Of a DNA stretch of 64,000 nt, positions 1-10,253 are shown in pieces. The DNA lies in contig CP166133.1 in the NCBI GenBank assembly GCA_041228285.1, positions 2,699,380-2,763,379 of the forward strand, in the 5' to 3' direction. The position numbers and the translations under genes are program-made. The notes beneath the pieces are model-generated. The model ran no database searches, was not told where the DNA came from, and was given only the letters and a program-made list of their open reading frames with translations. Origin of the DNA: Neisseriaceae bacterium CLB008 (GTDB lineage: Bacteria; Pseudomonadota; Gammaproteobacteria; Burkholderiales; Neisseriaceae). The number at the start of each line of letters is the position of its first letter. Position 1 is the stretch's first letter.

Positions 1-88
1 GACACAGCCGTCGAAATGGCTTATCGGTAATGCCCGCCATTGGGGCCAGCATGACCGGCTCGGCCAGCTCATAGGGACCAATCTGCAT
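1..88 (-). CDS. dusB: tRNA-dihydrouridine synthase B, N-terminal fragment
   Basis: Only the first 29 residues lie in the window; the gene runs off the left edge. They read MQIGPYEL followed by [15 protein letters not shown], the flavin-binding start of the Dus family, which reduces specific uridines in the tRNA D-loop using FMN and NADPH. The ATG at 88 is chosen because DusB proteins begin with an M-x-IG-x-Y pattern and a GAGG-like ribosome site precedes it; an in-frame ATG 14 codons upstream exists but would add a charged extension unlike the family. It lies downstream of yidC on the same strand but is separated from it by a strong terminator, so it is probably transcribed on its own. Confidence 0.85.
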   Translation of the reverse strand, partial: MQIGPYELAEPVMLAPMAGITDKPFRRLC

Positions 89-261
89 CCCATCCTCACT
101 TTCATCGCGGGCTTCATTCTGTCGCATCAAGGAATGAATTTTACCGCTTTTTCACTCACCTCGCCAATGCCACACGTCAAAAGCAGGCGTTTACCCACAT
201 GACTTTGGCCTAAAGGGTGCTGTATTCACACTTTAAATCAAACTCTACAAGATACTTGCGC

Positions 262-287
262 AAAAAAAGCAGCCTTTTCAGACTGCT
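262..287 (-). terminator. Rho-independent terminator after yidC
   Basis: On the minus strand a 7-bp stem (AGCAGTC with GGCTGCT, one G-T pair) closes a TGAAAA loop and is followed by seven T. It ends the rpmH-rnpA-yidD-yidC transcript before dusB. The stem includes CAGTCTGAAA, resembling the core of neisserial DNA uptake sequences, but no matching family was found elsewhere in the window. Confidence 0.8.
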
Positions 288-305
288 TCCCATCGCATCA
301 CATCC

Positions 306-1982
306 CTACTGGCGTTTGGCCTCAACGCGGGCCAACTCTGTTTGTTTGGCAATCTTGCGGTTCACCAACCATTGTTGCGCAATCGACAAGATGTTATTCA
401 CCAACCAGTACAATACCAAACCTGCTGGGAAGAAGAAGAACATCACCGAGAACGCAATTGGCATAATCTTCATCATCTTCGCTTGCATTGGATCAGCCGG
501 TGGCGGATTCAAGAAGGTTTGCAAGAACATAGTAATGGCCATCAAGGCAGGCAATACATAGTAAGGGTCAGGGCGCGCTAAGTCGGTAATCCAGCCCATC
601 CATGGTGCTTGACGTAGCTCCACCGAGGCGAACAGCGCCCAGTACAGGCCAATAAACACCGGAATCTGTACCAGCATGGGCAAACAGCCGCCCAGAGGAT
701 TGATCTTTTCTTTCTTATAAAGACTCATCATCTCTTGCTGTAGCTTCACTTTGTCTTCGCCATACTGCTCACGAATCGCGGTCAAGCGCGGCGCTACGGC
801 ACGCATTTTGGCCATAGAGCGGTAAGAAGCAGAGGTCAGTGGGTACAGAACCAGCTTCACCACGACGGTCAATAGCACGATAGACCAGCCCCAGTTGCCG
901 ACAAACTTATGAATTTCATTCAATAGCCAGAACAAAGGCGACGCAAAGATGTGTACCTTGCCATAGTCTTTACTCAGGATCAGGTTATCCGCCACGCCTT
1001 GCATGATGCTGTATTCTTCAGGACCAGAGTAAAGGGTCATGTTTAGCTGACCGGTTTGGCCTGGCGCCACGGCAGCCATCGGCACCCGCACACCAGAAGA
1101 GTACAGGCCATCGCTACGCTTACGGATGTCAAACTGGCAGTCACCGCCACCTTGAACACAGGCACTGGCCTGATCTTTAGGCTCTAAAATCCAAGCAGAC
1201 ACAAAGTAATGCTGAATCATCGACACCCAACCGCTTGGGGCACGACGCTCATAGTCAGCCGCGTCACGGCCTTTGCTGTAATCGGTGTCTAAGTCGCCAA
1301 AGGCCACTTTTTGGAAGCCACCTTCAGGCGTGTACAGAGCCGGACCCGTATAAACGTGGGCCAAGCGGCTTTCGCCTTCTGGGGTGCTGCCGTCACGCAG
1401 CAAGCGATATACAGCGTCTAGCTTAACAGGGGCTTCGCCCTGGTTAGCCACCTCAAAGCGCACGCCAATTTCATAGCTGCCCTTCTTAAAGGTATAGACT
1501 TTATTCACCACCACACCATTGGTTTCAGGCGCGGTCAACGTCACTTCCAACGTGTCGCCATTTAAGGTGTAGCTGTTTTGTGCGGCGCTAAACGCCACAT
1601 CTTTTAATAGGTATTGACCGTCGGCGCCTAATAAATCAGATTGGGCCACATAGGTATAGTTAGGTTCGTCATCCAACAACACCATTTGCTGATTTTCATC
1701 GCCGGTGGCATTGTGTTTCAACAGTTCTAAACGACGCAGATCGCCACCTTTGGTGTCGATGGTGGCTTTAAACATGTCGGTGGTGACTTCGACGCGCTCA
1801 CCTTTGCCCAATTTTGAATCTTGAGCAGCGGTGCCATTAGGCGCGGTGGTGGATTGACCGGCAGCATCAGTCGTCGCTTGCTGGGTCACTGGTACGGGTT
1901 CTGGAGCTGGGAAGAAGTAGTTCCAGCCCATCAAAATCGCCATCGCCACGATGGCAAATGAGATGAGTCGTTTAAATTCCAT
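306..1982 (-). CDS. yidC: Membrane protein insertase YidC
   Basis: YidC inserts and folds inner-membrane proteins, alone or with SecYEG. The 558-residue length is typical of the Gram-negative form. A first membrane helix at residues 5-20 is followed by a large periplasmic beta domain (about 60-340) and then the conserved core of five membrane helices. The core carries the family signature NPLGGCLPMLVQIP near residue 430 and the C-terminal LVLYWLVNNILS helix, with a basic tail. It is the last gene of the rpmH-rnpA-yidD-yidC block, 18 bp after yidD, an arrangement conserved across proteobacteria that links ribosome, RNase P and membrane insertion genes. Confidence 0.98.
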   Translation of the reverse strand: MEFKRLISFAIVAMAILMGWNYFFPAPEPVPVTQQATTDAAGQSTTAPNGTAAQDSKLGKGERVEVTTDMFKATIDTKGGDLRRLELLKHNATGDENQQMVLLDDEPNYTYVAQSDLLGADGQYLLKDVAFSAAQNSYTLNGDTLEVTLTAPETNGVVVNKVYTFKKGSYEIGVRFEVANQGEAPVKLDAVYRLLRDGSTPEGESRLAHVYTGPALYTPEGGFQKVAFGDLDTDYSKGRDAADYERRAPSGWVSMIQHYFVSAWILEPKDQASACVQGGGDCQFDIRKRSDGLYSSGVRVPMAAVAPGQTGQLNMTLYSGPEEYSIMQGVADNLILSKDYGKVHIFASPLFWLLNEIHKFVGNWGWSIVLLTVVVKLVLYPLTSASYRSMAKMRAVAPRLTAIREQYGEDKVKLQQEMMSLYKKEKINPLGGCLPMLVQIPVFIGLYWALFASVELRQAPWMGWITDLARPDPYYVLPALMAITMFLQTFLNPPPADPMQAKMMKIMPIAFSVMFFFFPAGLVLYWLVNNILSIAQQWLVNRKIAKQTELARVEAKRQ

Positions 1983-2000
1983 AGCGTATCACTTTTCCAT

Positions 2001-2213
2001 TTAAGGGACAGGATCGTAGCCACTGCCGCCGAAGGGGTGGCAACGACAAATACGTTTTGCAGCCAAACAGCCGCCTTTGCACGCGCCATACTTAGTTATC
2101 GCTTCGAGCGCATACTGTGAACAGGTCGGCGTATAGCGACAGCGAGGCGGTATTAAGGGGCTAATGCATAACTGATAGAACCGGATTATGAGCTTAAATA
2201 ATCGTGACATCAT
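2001..2213 (-). CDS. yidD: Membrane protein insertion efficiency factor YidD
   Basis: A 70-residue protein with the family core [23 protein letters not shown] and a C-terminal [14 protein letters not shown]. The conserved cysteines and the amphipathic N-terminal helix (FKLIIRFYQ) are visible. YidD associates with the inner membrane and assists YidC-dependent insertion. Its ATG overlaps the rnpA stop codon by four bases (ATGA), implying translational coupling, and yidC follows directly. Confidence 0.95.
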   Translation of the reverse strand: MMSRLFKLIIRFYQLCISPLIPPRCRYTPTCSQYALEAITKYGACKGGCLAAKRICRCHPFGGSGYDPVP

Positions 2214-2551
2214 TGATTTTGCCTTTGCATGAGGGAAGCTAAGGCCGCTACTGCTTCGGCATAGTCTTCACGCTCAAACTTTTTTTTGGCACGGACAATA
2301 AAATCTTTTTCAGAAAGTGTGTGTTTATGGCAACGAAACCACTCACGCACCAGCCGCTTCATGTAATTTCGCTCATGTGCGCGCTTAGCGACTTTCTTAG
2401 CCATCACCAATCCTAGCCGTGCATGACCTAGTTGATTAGGCCCTACGAAGACTTGGAAGAAAGCATTGCTTTTAGTACGGCGTAAAGTAAAAACGGATGA
2501 GTATTCATCCGTTTTTAACATACGATATCGCCGCTCAAATCGGTTTTGCAA
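2210..2551 (-). CDS. rnpA: Ribonuclease P protein component
   Basis: The 113-residue protein subunit of RNase P, which helps the catalytic RNA remove 5' leaders from tRNA precursors. It has the basic N-terminal region [13 protein letters not shown] and the RNR-type motif [13 protein letters not shown] near residues 60-74. The start is the TTG at 2551, three bases after the rpmH stop: this gives the 10 residues that family members have before YRLLK, whereas the first ATG (2521) would remove them. The tight spacing and lack of an obvious ribosome site suggest coupling to rpmH translation. Confidence 0.95.
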   Translation of the reverse strand: MQNRFERRYRMLKTDEYSSVFTLRRTKSNAFFQVFVGPNQLGHARLGLVMAKKVAKRAHERNYMKRLVREWFRCHKHTLSEKDFIVRAKKKFEREDYAEAVAALASLMQRQNQ

Positions 2552-2554
2552 AGC

Positions 2555-2689
2555 TTATACAGCCAAGCGTTTACGACCTTTAGCACGACGCGCAGCCAAA
2601 ACGGCACGACCACCACGGGTTTTAGAGCGAACCAAGAAACCGTGAGTGCGTTTGCGACGGGTAACTGAAGGTTGGTAAGTACGTTTCAT
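2555..2689 (-). CDS. rpmH: 50S ribosomal protein L34
   Basis: A 44-residue, very basic protein starting [19 protein letters not shown] and ending KGRKRLAV, an unmistakable bL34 sequence. It is a component of the large ribosomal subunit. It is the promoter-proximal gene of the minus-strand block; a near-consensus sigma-70 promoter lies about 40 bp upstream. Confidence 0.98.
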   Translation of the reverse strand: MKRTYQPSVTRRKRTHGFLVRSKTRGGRAVLAARRAKGRKRLAV

Positions 2690-2728
2690 AATGAGTATTC
2701 CTACATTTTGCAATCAAGTAAACGAGGG

Positions 2729-2757
2729 ATTACACCCTGTTTTATTGAATTTGTCAA
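2729..2757 (-). promoter_or_regulatory. Sigma-70 promoter of rpmH
   Basis: On the minus strand TTGACA (2757-2752), a 17-bp spacer and TGTAAT (2734-2729) make a near-perfect sigma-70 promoter 40 bp before the rpmH ATG. A DnaA box lies 32 bp upstream of the -35 element. Confidence 0.85.
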
Positions 2758-2788
2758 TGTTTTTAGCGCTCTGCACTTCAACATTGTC

Positions 2789-2797
2789 TGTGGATAA
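2789..2797 (-). promoter_or_regulatory. DnaA box upstream of dnaA
   Basis: The sequence TGTGGATAA is a perfect reverse-orientation DnaA box (TTATCCACA). It is the only match to the relaxed consensus TTWTNCACA found by eye in the 292-bp rpmH-dnaA gap, which also lacks a strongly AT-rich stretch. It more probably serves dnaA/rpmH autoregulation than replication initiation. Confidence 0.75.
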
Positions 2798-2981
2798 CTT
2801 TAGCAAAACAGGGTAAAATATAGGGCTTAGAGTGGAAACTTTCTTTTGTCCGTCGTTTGCTGATTAATATCAATCGCCTACACCTAGGGCAACCTAGCGC
2901 GTACTGGGGGTTATTTTACCCCGAAGCGACGTCGACAAGCACGACCCATTGACTTACTTTTTAAGAAAAACTGTCGCACTT

Positions 2982-4424
2982 ATGCAATTAACTGATTTTT
3001 GGCTGCAATGCCTCACTCGTTTAAAAAATGAGCTATCGACGCAACAATACGAAACTTGGATTCGTCACCTAACCGTGGACGAGTCTGAGACGAATTGGAT
3101 TGTATACGTGCCGAATAACTTTATGCTGAGCTTTGTGAAGGACCGCTTTTTTGAAGGCATCGTCGCCATTCACGCTGAGCTCACCCCTACTAGCCTACCC
3201 TTGATCCTCAAAGTAGGCAAAGGCCAAACCGTGGCCTTAGCAGAAGCAAAGAAGCCCAGCGCGGCCGAAGCCATCATGCCTAAGCACGTCCAAAGCGTGC
3301 CCAGAGTGCCCGTCAGCGTACCGGTACAGCCTATTTTAAACGTCAACGACACCGACGAAGAGAAAATCAAGCGGGCCGAAAGCATCAGCCACACTCATGA
3401 AAACACGCGCTTAAACAGCGCCTACACTTTCGACACCCTGGTTGAGGGCAAGGGTAACCGCTTGGCCTGCGCCGCGGCTCAGCACATTGCTGAAACCCCG
3501 GGCGACAGCAACTACAACCCTTTATTTATTTATGGTAGCACCGGCCTGGGTAAAACCCACTTGGTCCAGTCTATCGGTAACCGCGTCTACCAGCTCAACC
3601 CTAAAGCCAAAGTGCGCTACATTCACGCCGAAAGCTATGTGCGCGACATCATGCGCGCCTTTAGAGAAAAATCGTTTGACCAATTTAAACAGTATTATCA
3701 CTCGTTGGATTTATTAATCATCGACGACGTGCAGTTTATTTCGGGCAAAGACCGCACCATGGAAGAATTCTTCTATTTGTTTAACTATCTTGTGGACACG
3801 CAAAAACAGGTGGTGATGACCTGTGATACTCTACCCAATAAGATAGACGGCATGGACGACCGCTTAAAATCGCGTATGTCTTGGGGCCTAACGGTTGAGT
3901 TAGCGCCGCCTGAACTGGAAATGCGCGTGGCCATTTTGCAGCGAAAGGCCGAACAGTCTAACGTGCGCCTAGCCCATGAGCCGGCGTTCTTTATTGCCCA
4001 AAGCATCCGTTCCAACGTGCGTGAATTAGAAGGGGCCTTTAAGAAGGTGGTCGCCACCAGTAAATTCTTAAACGCCGAGATCGACACCGAATTGGCCAAA
4101 TATGCCTTACAAGACATTTTGGCCACGACCCAGCGTCAAATCACCATCGATCAGATTCAAAAAATTGTGGCCGACTATTACCACATCAAGGTCAACGACA
4201 TCTTAGGTAAAAAGCGCACCCGCGCCATTGCCCGACCCAGACAGATCGCCATGACCTTGGCCAAAGAACTGACCCAGCAAAGCTTACCCAGCATTGGCGA
4301 CGCCTTTGGCAATCGTGACCACACCACGGTGCTGCACGCGAACAAAACCATTAACGAATTCAAAAAGACCGACCCCGAAGTCTCACAAGACTACGAAGCG
4401 CTCTTACGCATACTACGCAACTGA
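2982..4424 (+). CDS. dnaA: Chromosomal replication initiator DnaA
   Basis: The AAA+ initiator that binds DnaA boxes and melts the origin; 480 residues. Domain I starts FWLQCLTRLKNELS; after a short variable linker the ATPase begins near residue 155, with Walker A GSTGLGKTH at about 184-192 and Walker B LLIIDDVQF near 244. The domain IV DNA-binding signature GNRDHTTVLHA is near residue 441. The ATG at 2982 is preferred to an in-frame TTG at 2949 because family members begin four or five residues before the FW pair. The N-terminal domain and linker are shorter and more divergent than in enterobacteria. It heads dnaA-dnaN-gyrB. Confidence 0.98.
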   Translation: MQLTDFWLQCLTRLKNELSTQQYETWIRHLTVDESETNWIVYVPNNFMLSFVKDRFFEGIVAIHAELTPTSLPLILKVGKGQTVALAEAKKPSAAEAIMPKHVQSVPRVPVSVPVQPILNVNDTDEEKIKRAESISHTHENTRLNSAYTFDTLVEGKGNRLACAAAQHIAETPGDSNYNPLFIYGSTGLGKTHLVQSIGNRVYQLNPKAKVRYIHAESYVRDIMRAFREKSFDQFKQYYHSLDLLIIDDVQFISGKDRTMEEFFYLFNYLVDTQKQVVMTCDTLPNKIDGMDDRLKSRMSWGLTVELAPPELEMRVAILQRKAEQSNVRLAHEPAFFIAQSIRSNVRELEGAFKKVVATSKFLNAEIDTELAKYALQDILATTQRQITIDQIQKIVADYYHIKVNDILGKKRTRAIARPRQIAMTLAKELTQQSLPSIGDAFGNRDHTTVLHANKTINEFKKTDPEVSQDYEALLRILRN

Positions 4425-4455
4425 ACTTGAATGACACTTTCTTAAGGAATTGATT

Positions 4456-5559
4456 ATGCTTATTTTACAAGCTGAACGTGATGCCCTGCTCAAGCCATTG
4501 CAAATGGTGACAGGGATTGTGGAGCGTCGCCACACATTGCCCATTTTGTCTAACGTTCTGATTGAGAGCAAAGGCGGTCAAACCCATATTTTGGCCACCG
4601 ACTTAGAAATTCAAATTCACACCCTAGGCCCCACCACCAGCACCGAAGACTTTCGGGTGACCACCAACGCCAAAAAGCTACAGGACATTTTACGTGCCCT
4701 ACCCGACAATGCTTTGGTGTCATTGGAACAGGCCGACAACCGCATGACGTTAAAAGCAGGCAAAAGCCGCTTTAACCTACAGACCCTACCGGCCGACGAC
4801 TTTCCGCTATTGTCAGTAGGTGAAGACATCACTTCTTGCTTTAGCCTGCCGCAAGAAGCGTTCAAGCAAATGTTGTCTCAAGTTCAGTACAGTATGGCCG
4901 TGCAAGACATCCGCTACTATTTAAATGGTTTATTGATGCAAACCGAAGGCGACCAGCTGCGCCTAGTGGCCACCGACGGCCACCGCCTAGCCTACGTTTG
5001 CTGCACCATCGACGCTCAACTGCCCAAGGCCGAAGTGATTTTGCCGCGTAAAACCGTGATTGAATTATTCAAACTATTGAATCAGCCAGAAGAGCCGCTG
5101 ACCATTGAATTACTGACCAATCAAGTGCGCCTACGCTGCGGCGACACCGTGATCGTGAGTAAAATCATCGACGGTAAATTCCCAGACTTTAACCGCGTCA
5201 TCCCTTTGGATAACGACAAAATCTTCTTGGTGGGCCGCACCCAGCTATTAGGCGCCTTAGAACGGGCCGCTATTTTGGCCAACGAAAAATTCCGCGGCGC
5301 GCGCTTACAGATCAAGCCCGGCGTATTAAGCGTGGTGTGTAGCAATAACGATCAAGAAGAAGCCCAAGAAGAAATCGAAATCGCCTATCAAGGCGAAAGT
5401 TTAGAAGTAGGCTTTAACATTGCCTACTTAATGGACGTGTTACGTAACGTCCACGTGGATGACCTACAGTTGGCCTTTGGCGATGCCTCACGCTCAACCT
5501 TGTTCACCATCCCTGAAAATCCAAACTTTAAATACATCGTGATGCCGATGCGCATTTAA
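4456..5559 (+). CDS. dnaN: DNA polymerase III beta subunit (sliding clamp)
   Basis: The 367-residue ring-forming clamp that tethers DNA polymerase III to DNA. It starts MLILQAERDALLKPLQ and contains GIVERRHTLPILSN and ATDGHRLA, standard clamp motifs, ending YIVMPMRI as clamps do. The ATG at 4456 has an AAGGA ribosome site seven bases upstream; an in-frame TTG two codons earlier is not supported. It follows dnaA by 31 bp and is probably co-transcribed with it. Confidence 0.98.
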   Translation: MLILQAERDALLKPLQMVTGIVERRHTLPILSNVLIESKGGQTHILATDLEIQIHTLGPTTSTEDFRVTTNAKKLQDILRALPDNALVSLEQADNRMTLKAGKSRFNLQTLPADDFPLLSVGEDITSCFSLPQEAFKQMLSQVQYSMAVQDIRYYLNGLLMQTEGDQLRLVATDGHRLAYVCCTIDAQLPKAEVILPRKTVIELFKLLNQPEEPLTIELLTNQVRLRCGDTVIVSKIIDGKFPDFNRVIPLDNDKIFLVGRTQLLGALERAAILANEKFRGARLQIKPGVLSVVCSNNDQEEAQEEIEIAYQGESLEVGFNIAYLMDVLRNVHVDDLQLAFGDASRSTLFTIPENPNFKYIVMPMRI

Positions 5560-5618
5560 CCTCGCCTTAAGCGCGTCACGAAACGGTGACTCACGTCACC
5601 GTTGGTTATTTATATTGA

Positions 5619-8051
<2,433 letters not shown>

Positions 8052-8075
8052 GTAATTGGCTCACACAGCTAAGAG

Positions 8076-8113
8076 AACGGCATGACGCCCACAAGCGTCA
8101 TGCCGTTTTTTTG
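8076..8113 (+). terminator. Terminator after gyrB
   Basis: A perfect 13-bp stem (8076-8088 with 8095-8107) closes a six-base loop and runs into a tract of T. Confidence 0.9.
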
Positions 8114-8251
8114 GGCCTAGAATCCTAGCGCACACCCCATTCTCGTGTTTATGACTTTTAGCCATGAACATACAATTATTCATTCTTTTTGATTTAGCTT
8201 TAACTAGCCTAAGCTATTGCCATACCAACACATTTCCAGTGGAGAAACGGC

Positions 8252-9313
8252 ATGAACGCAACAGCAGCACAGGCAAGCTTACCCATTTTAGACCTCAGCC
8301 TCTTTGATCAGGCAGACACGCGCGAACGGTTTTTGGCGCAGCTGCAAGACATGGCGCGCAATATTGGCTTTTTTTATCTGACCGGCCACGGTATCGGCCC
8401 TGAACGCGTGGCCGAAGTGACGGCCATCAGCCGCCAGTTTTTCGCCCAGCCGCAGGCGCAAAAAGACGCGCTGTCGATGAGCCAATCGCCCCACTTTCGC
8501 GGCTACTCACGCCCCAACGAAGAAACCACCCGCAACAAACCTGATTTTCGCGAACAAATCGACATCGGCGCCGACCTACCGCCAGTGGTATTTGATGACA
8601 CCACACCGCTGTGGCTGAAGCTACAAGGCCCCAACCAATGGCCTGAACACTGGCCCGAATTCAAAACCATCACCACCGCCTGGCAACGCGATCTGCGTCA
8701 GGTGTCGATTAAGCTCTTGCACGCCTTTATGCTGGCCTTAGGCCTAGCTGAAGACGCCTTAGACCCATTCATCACCGGCCTGCCTAATGAGTTGCTCAAA
8801 TTGATCCACTATCCTGGCCAGCCAGATGCCGAACATCACGACCAAGGCGTAGGCGCCCATAAAGATGCGGGCATTTTGACCCTGCTGTGGCAGGACCAAG
8901 TGGGTGGCCTACAGGTGTTCAGCAACGGTGAATGGCTGGATGCGCCCTATGTTGAAGGCACCTTCATCGTCAATATTGGCGAGCTATTGGAGCTGGCCAC
9001 CAACGGCTATTTAGTGGCCAATCTGCACCGAGTGGTGGCGCCGCCACCCAATGTTGAGCGCTACTCGATTGCCTACTTCATCACCCCTAACCTCTACGCT
9101 GGTGAGGTGCCCATTTTGGCTTTGCCGCCCGAGCTGCAACAGCTGGCCACCGGCCCCGAAAGCGACCCACTCAACCCCATGTTAAAAAATGCGGGTGCAA
9201 ACACCATTAAAGGGCGTTTACGCTCCCACCTGGCCGTCACCCAACGCTTTTATCCCGAGCAATACGCCCAAATCATCCAGCAACGTCAAGCCATCAGCGA
9301 GGCCACATCATGA
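8252..9313 (+). CDS. Isopenicillin N synthase-family 2-oxoglutarate/Fe(II) oxygenase
   Basis: A 353-residue non-haem iron oxygenase of the DIOX/IPNS family. The N-terminal DIOX_N region begins LPILDLSLFD; the double-stranded beta-helix carries the iron ligands H203 and D205 (AHKDAGILTLL) and H259 (NLHRVV), and the R-x-S motif at about 270-272 (ERYSIAYF) that binds the 2-oxoglutarate carboxylate. Family members hydroxylate or cyclise small molecules; the substrate here cannot be told. GGAGA precedes the ATG. Its stop codon overlaps the start of a MetQ-like lipoprotein, so the two are translationally coupled and probably serve the same compound. Confidence 0.88.
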   Translation: MNATAAQASLPILDLSLFDQADTRERFLAQLQDMARNIGFFYLTGHGIGPERVAEVTAISRQFFAQPQAQKDALSMSQSPHFRGYSRPNEETTRNKPDFREQIDIGADLPPVVFDDTTPLWLKLQGPNQWPEHWPEFKTITTAWQRDLRQVSIKLLHAFMLALGLAEDALDPFITGLPNELLKLIHYPGQPDAEHHDQGVGAHKDAGILTLLWQDQVGGLQVFSNGEWLDAPYVEGTFIVNIGELLELATNGYLVANLHRVVAPPPNVERYSIAYFITPNLYAGEVPILALPPELQQLATGPESDPLNPMLKNAGANTIKGRLRSHLAVTQRFYPEQYAQIIQQRQAISEATS

Positions 9314-10176
9314 TCAAACCTTTAGCCCCTCTTTTTGCCCTCGCCTTGGCGCTGGGCCTAGCCGCCTGCTCTCACCAAGACAGCGCCACGTCGGCCAAGG
9401 CAGGCGTGGCGAAAGCCGCCGACAGCCACATTGTTTTGGGCGCAACCGGCGCCGACGCCGACATCTGGCGCTTCATCGCCACCACGCCTGCGGCTAAAGC
9501 CGCCGGCCTCACCATTGAAGTCAAAGACATCACCGATGGCATTACCTTAAACACCGCCACCGCCGAGCAACAGCTAGACGTCAATGCCTTCCAATCGTGG
9601 GCTTATTTAAAAACCTTTAATAAAAACCACGGCGACAGCCTGCGCGCCTTAGCCACCACTTATTTAGAACCGATGGGCCTGTATTCCAATCAGCATCAAA
9701 GCCTGGCCACCCTGCCTGAGGGGGCTTTAATCAGCATCCCCAATGATGCAGCCAATACAGCGCGCGCCTTACTGCTGCTCGCCCAGGCGGGGCTGATTAC
9801 CCTATCACCGCAGTTCGACCCAGTGATGGGCACACCGCAAGACATTGTGGACAACCCCAAACACCTCACCTTTAAGCTGGTTCAGGGTGCCTCTGGCCCA
9901 CGCATTCTGCGCGATGTCGATCTAGCCGCCATCAGCAACACCTTTGCTCTGGAAGGCGGCCTCAACGTGGTGAAGGATGCGCTCATCCACGAGCAAGCCA
10001 ACGGCAGCAACCACAACAACGTTAATCTGCTGGTCACCAGCAAAAGCCGCATCGACGACGTCAACCTCAACCAACTTGGCAAGCTCTACCATCAGCCCAG
10101 CGTCCAAGCCTATATCAAGGAACATTTTGGCGGCACCAAGCTGGCCGTCACCCAACCCGTCTCCTCACTCAACTGA
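9310..10176 (+). CDS. MetQ/NlpA-family substrate-binding lipoprotein
   Basis: A 288-residue periplasmic binding protein anchored by a lipobox, LAAC with the lipidated cysteine at residue 20. Family motifs are clear: DVNAFQSWAYL, TYLEPMGLYS, ISIPNDAAN, ARALLLLAQAGLI and the C-terminal QAYIKEHF. MetQ proteins deliver methionine (or related compounds) to the MetNI ABC importer, but no ATPase or permease gene is adjacent, so it either uses a transporter encoded elsewhere or has another role. The overlap ATGA with the oxygenase stop suggests a shared substrate, possibly a sulfur or amino-acid compound; this is inference. Confidence 0.88.
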   Translation: MIKPLAPLFALALALGLAACSHQDSATSAKAGVAKAADSHIVLGATGADADIWRFIATTPAAKAAGLTIEVKDITDGITLNTATAEQQLDVNAFQSWAYLKTFNKNHGDSLRALATTYLEPMGLYSNQHQSLATLPEGALISIPNDAANTARALLLLAQAGLITLSPQFDPVMGTPQDIVDNPKHLTFKLVQGASGPRILRDVDLAAISNTFALEGGLNVVKDALIHEQANGSNHNNVNLLVTSKSRIDDVNLNQLGKLYHQPSVQAYIKEHFGGTKLAVTQPVSSLN

Positions 10177-10192
10177 GGCACTGAGCACGACA

Positions 10193-10218
10193 AAGCGGCC
10201 TTAACGGCCGCTTTTTTG
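10193..10218 (+). terminator. Terminator after the oxygenase/MetQ-like pair
   Basis: An 8-bp stem AAGCGGCC / GGCCGCTT with a TTAAC loop is followed by TTTT. It lies between convergent genes. Confidence 0.8.
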
Positions 10219-10253
10219 CTGAGAAAAACCCCTACACCTAACCTAGATTCACG

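Noticed and set aside
2949-2981. Upstream TTG start for dnaA
   Set aside because: It would add 11 residues with no family support; the ATG at 2982 gives the usual DnaA N-terminus.
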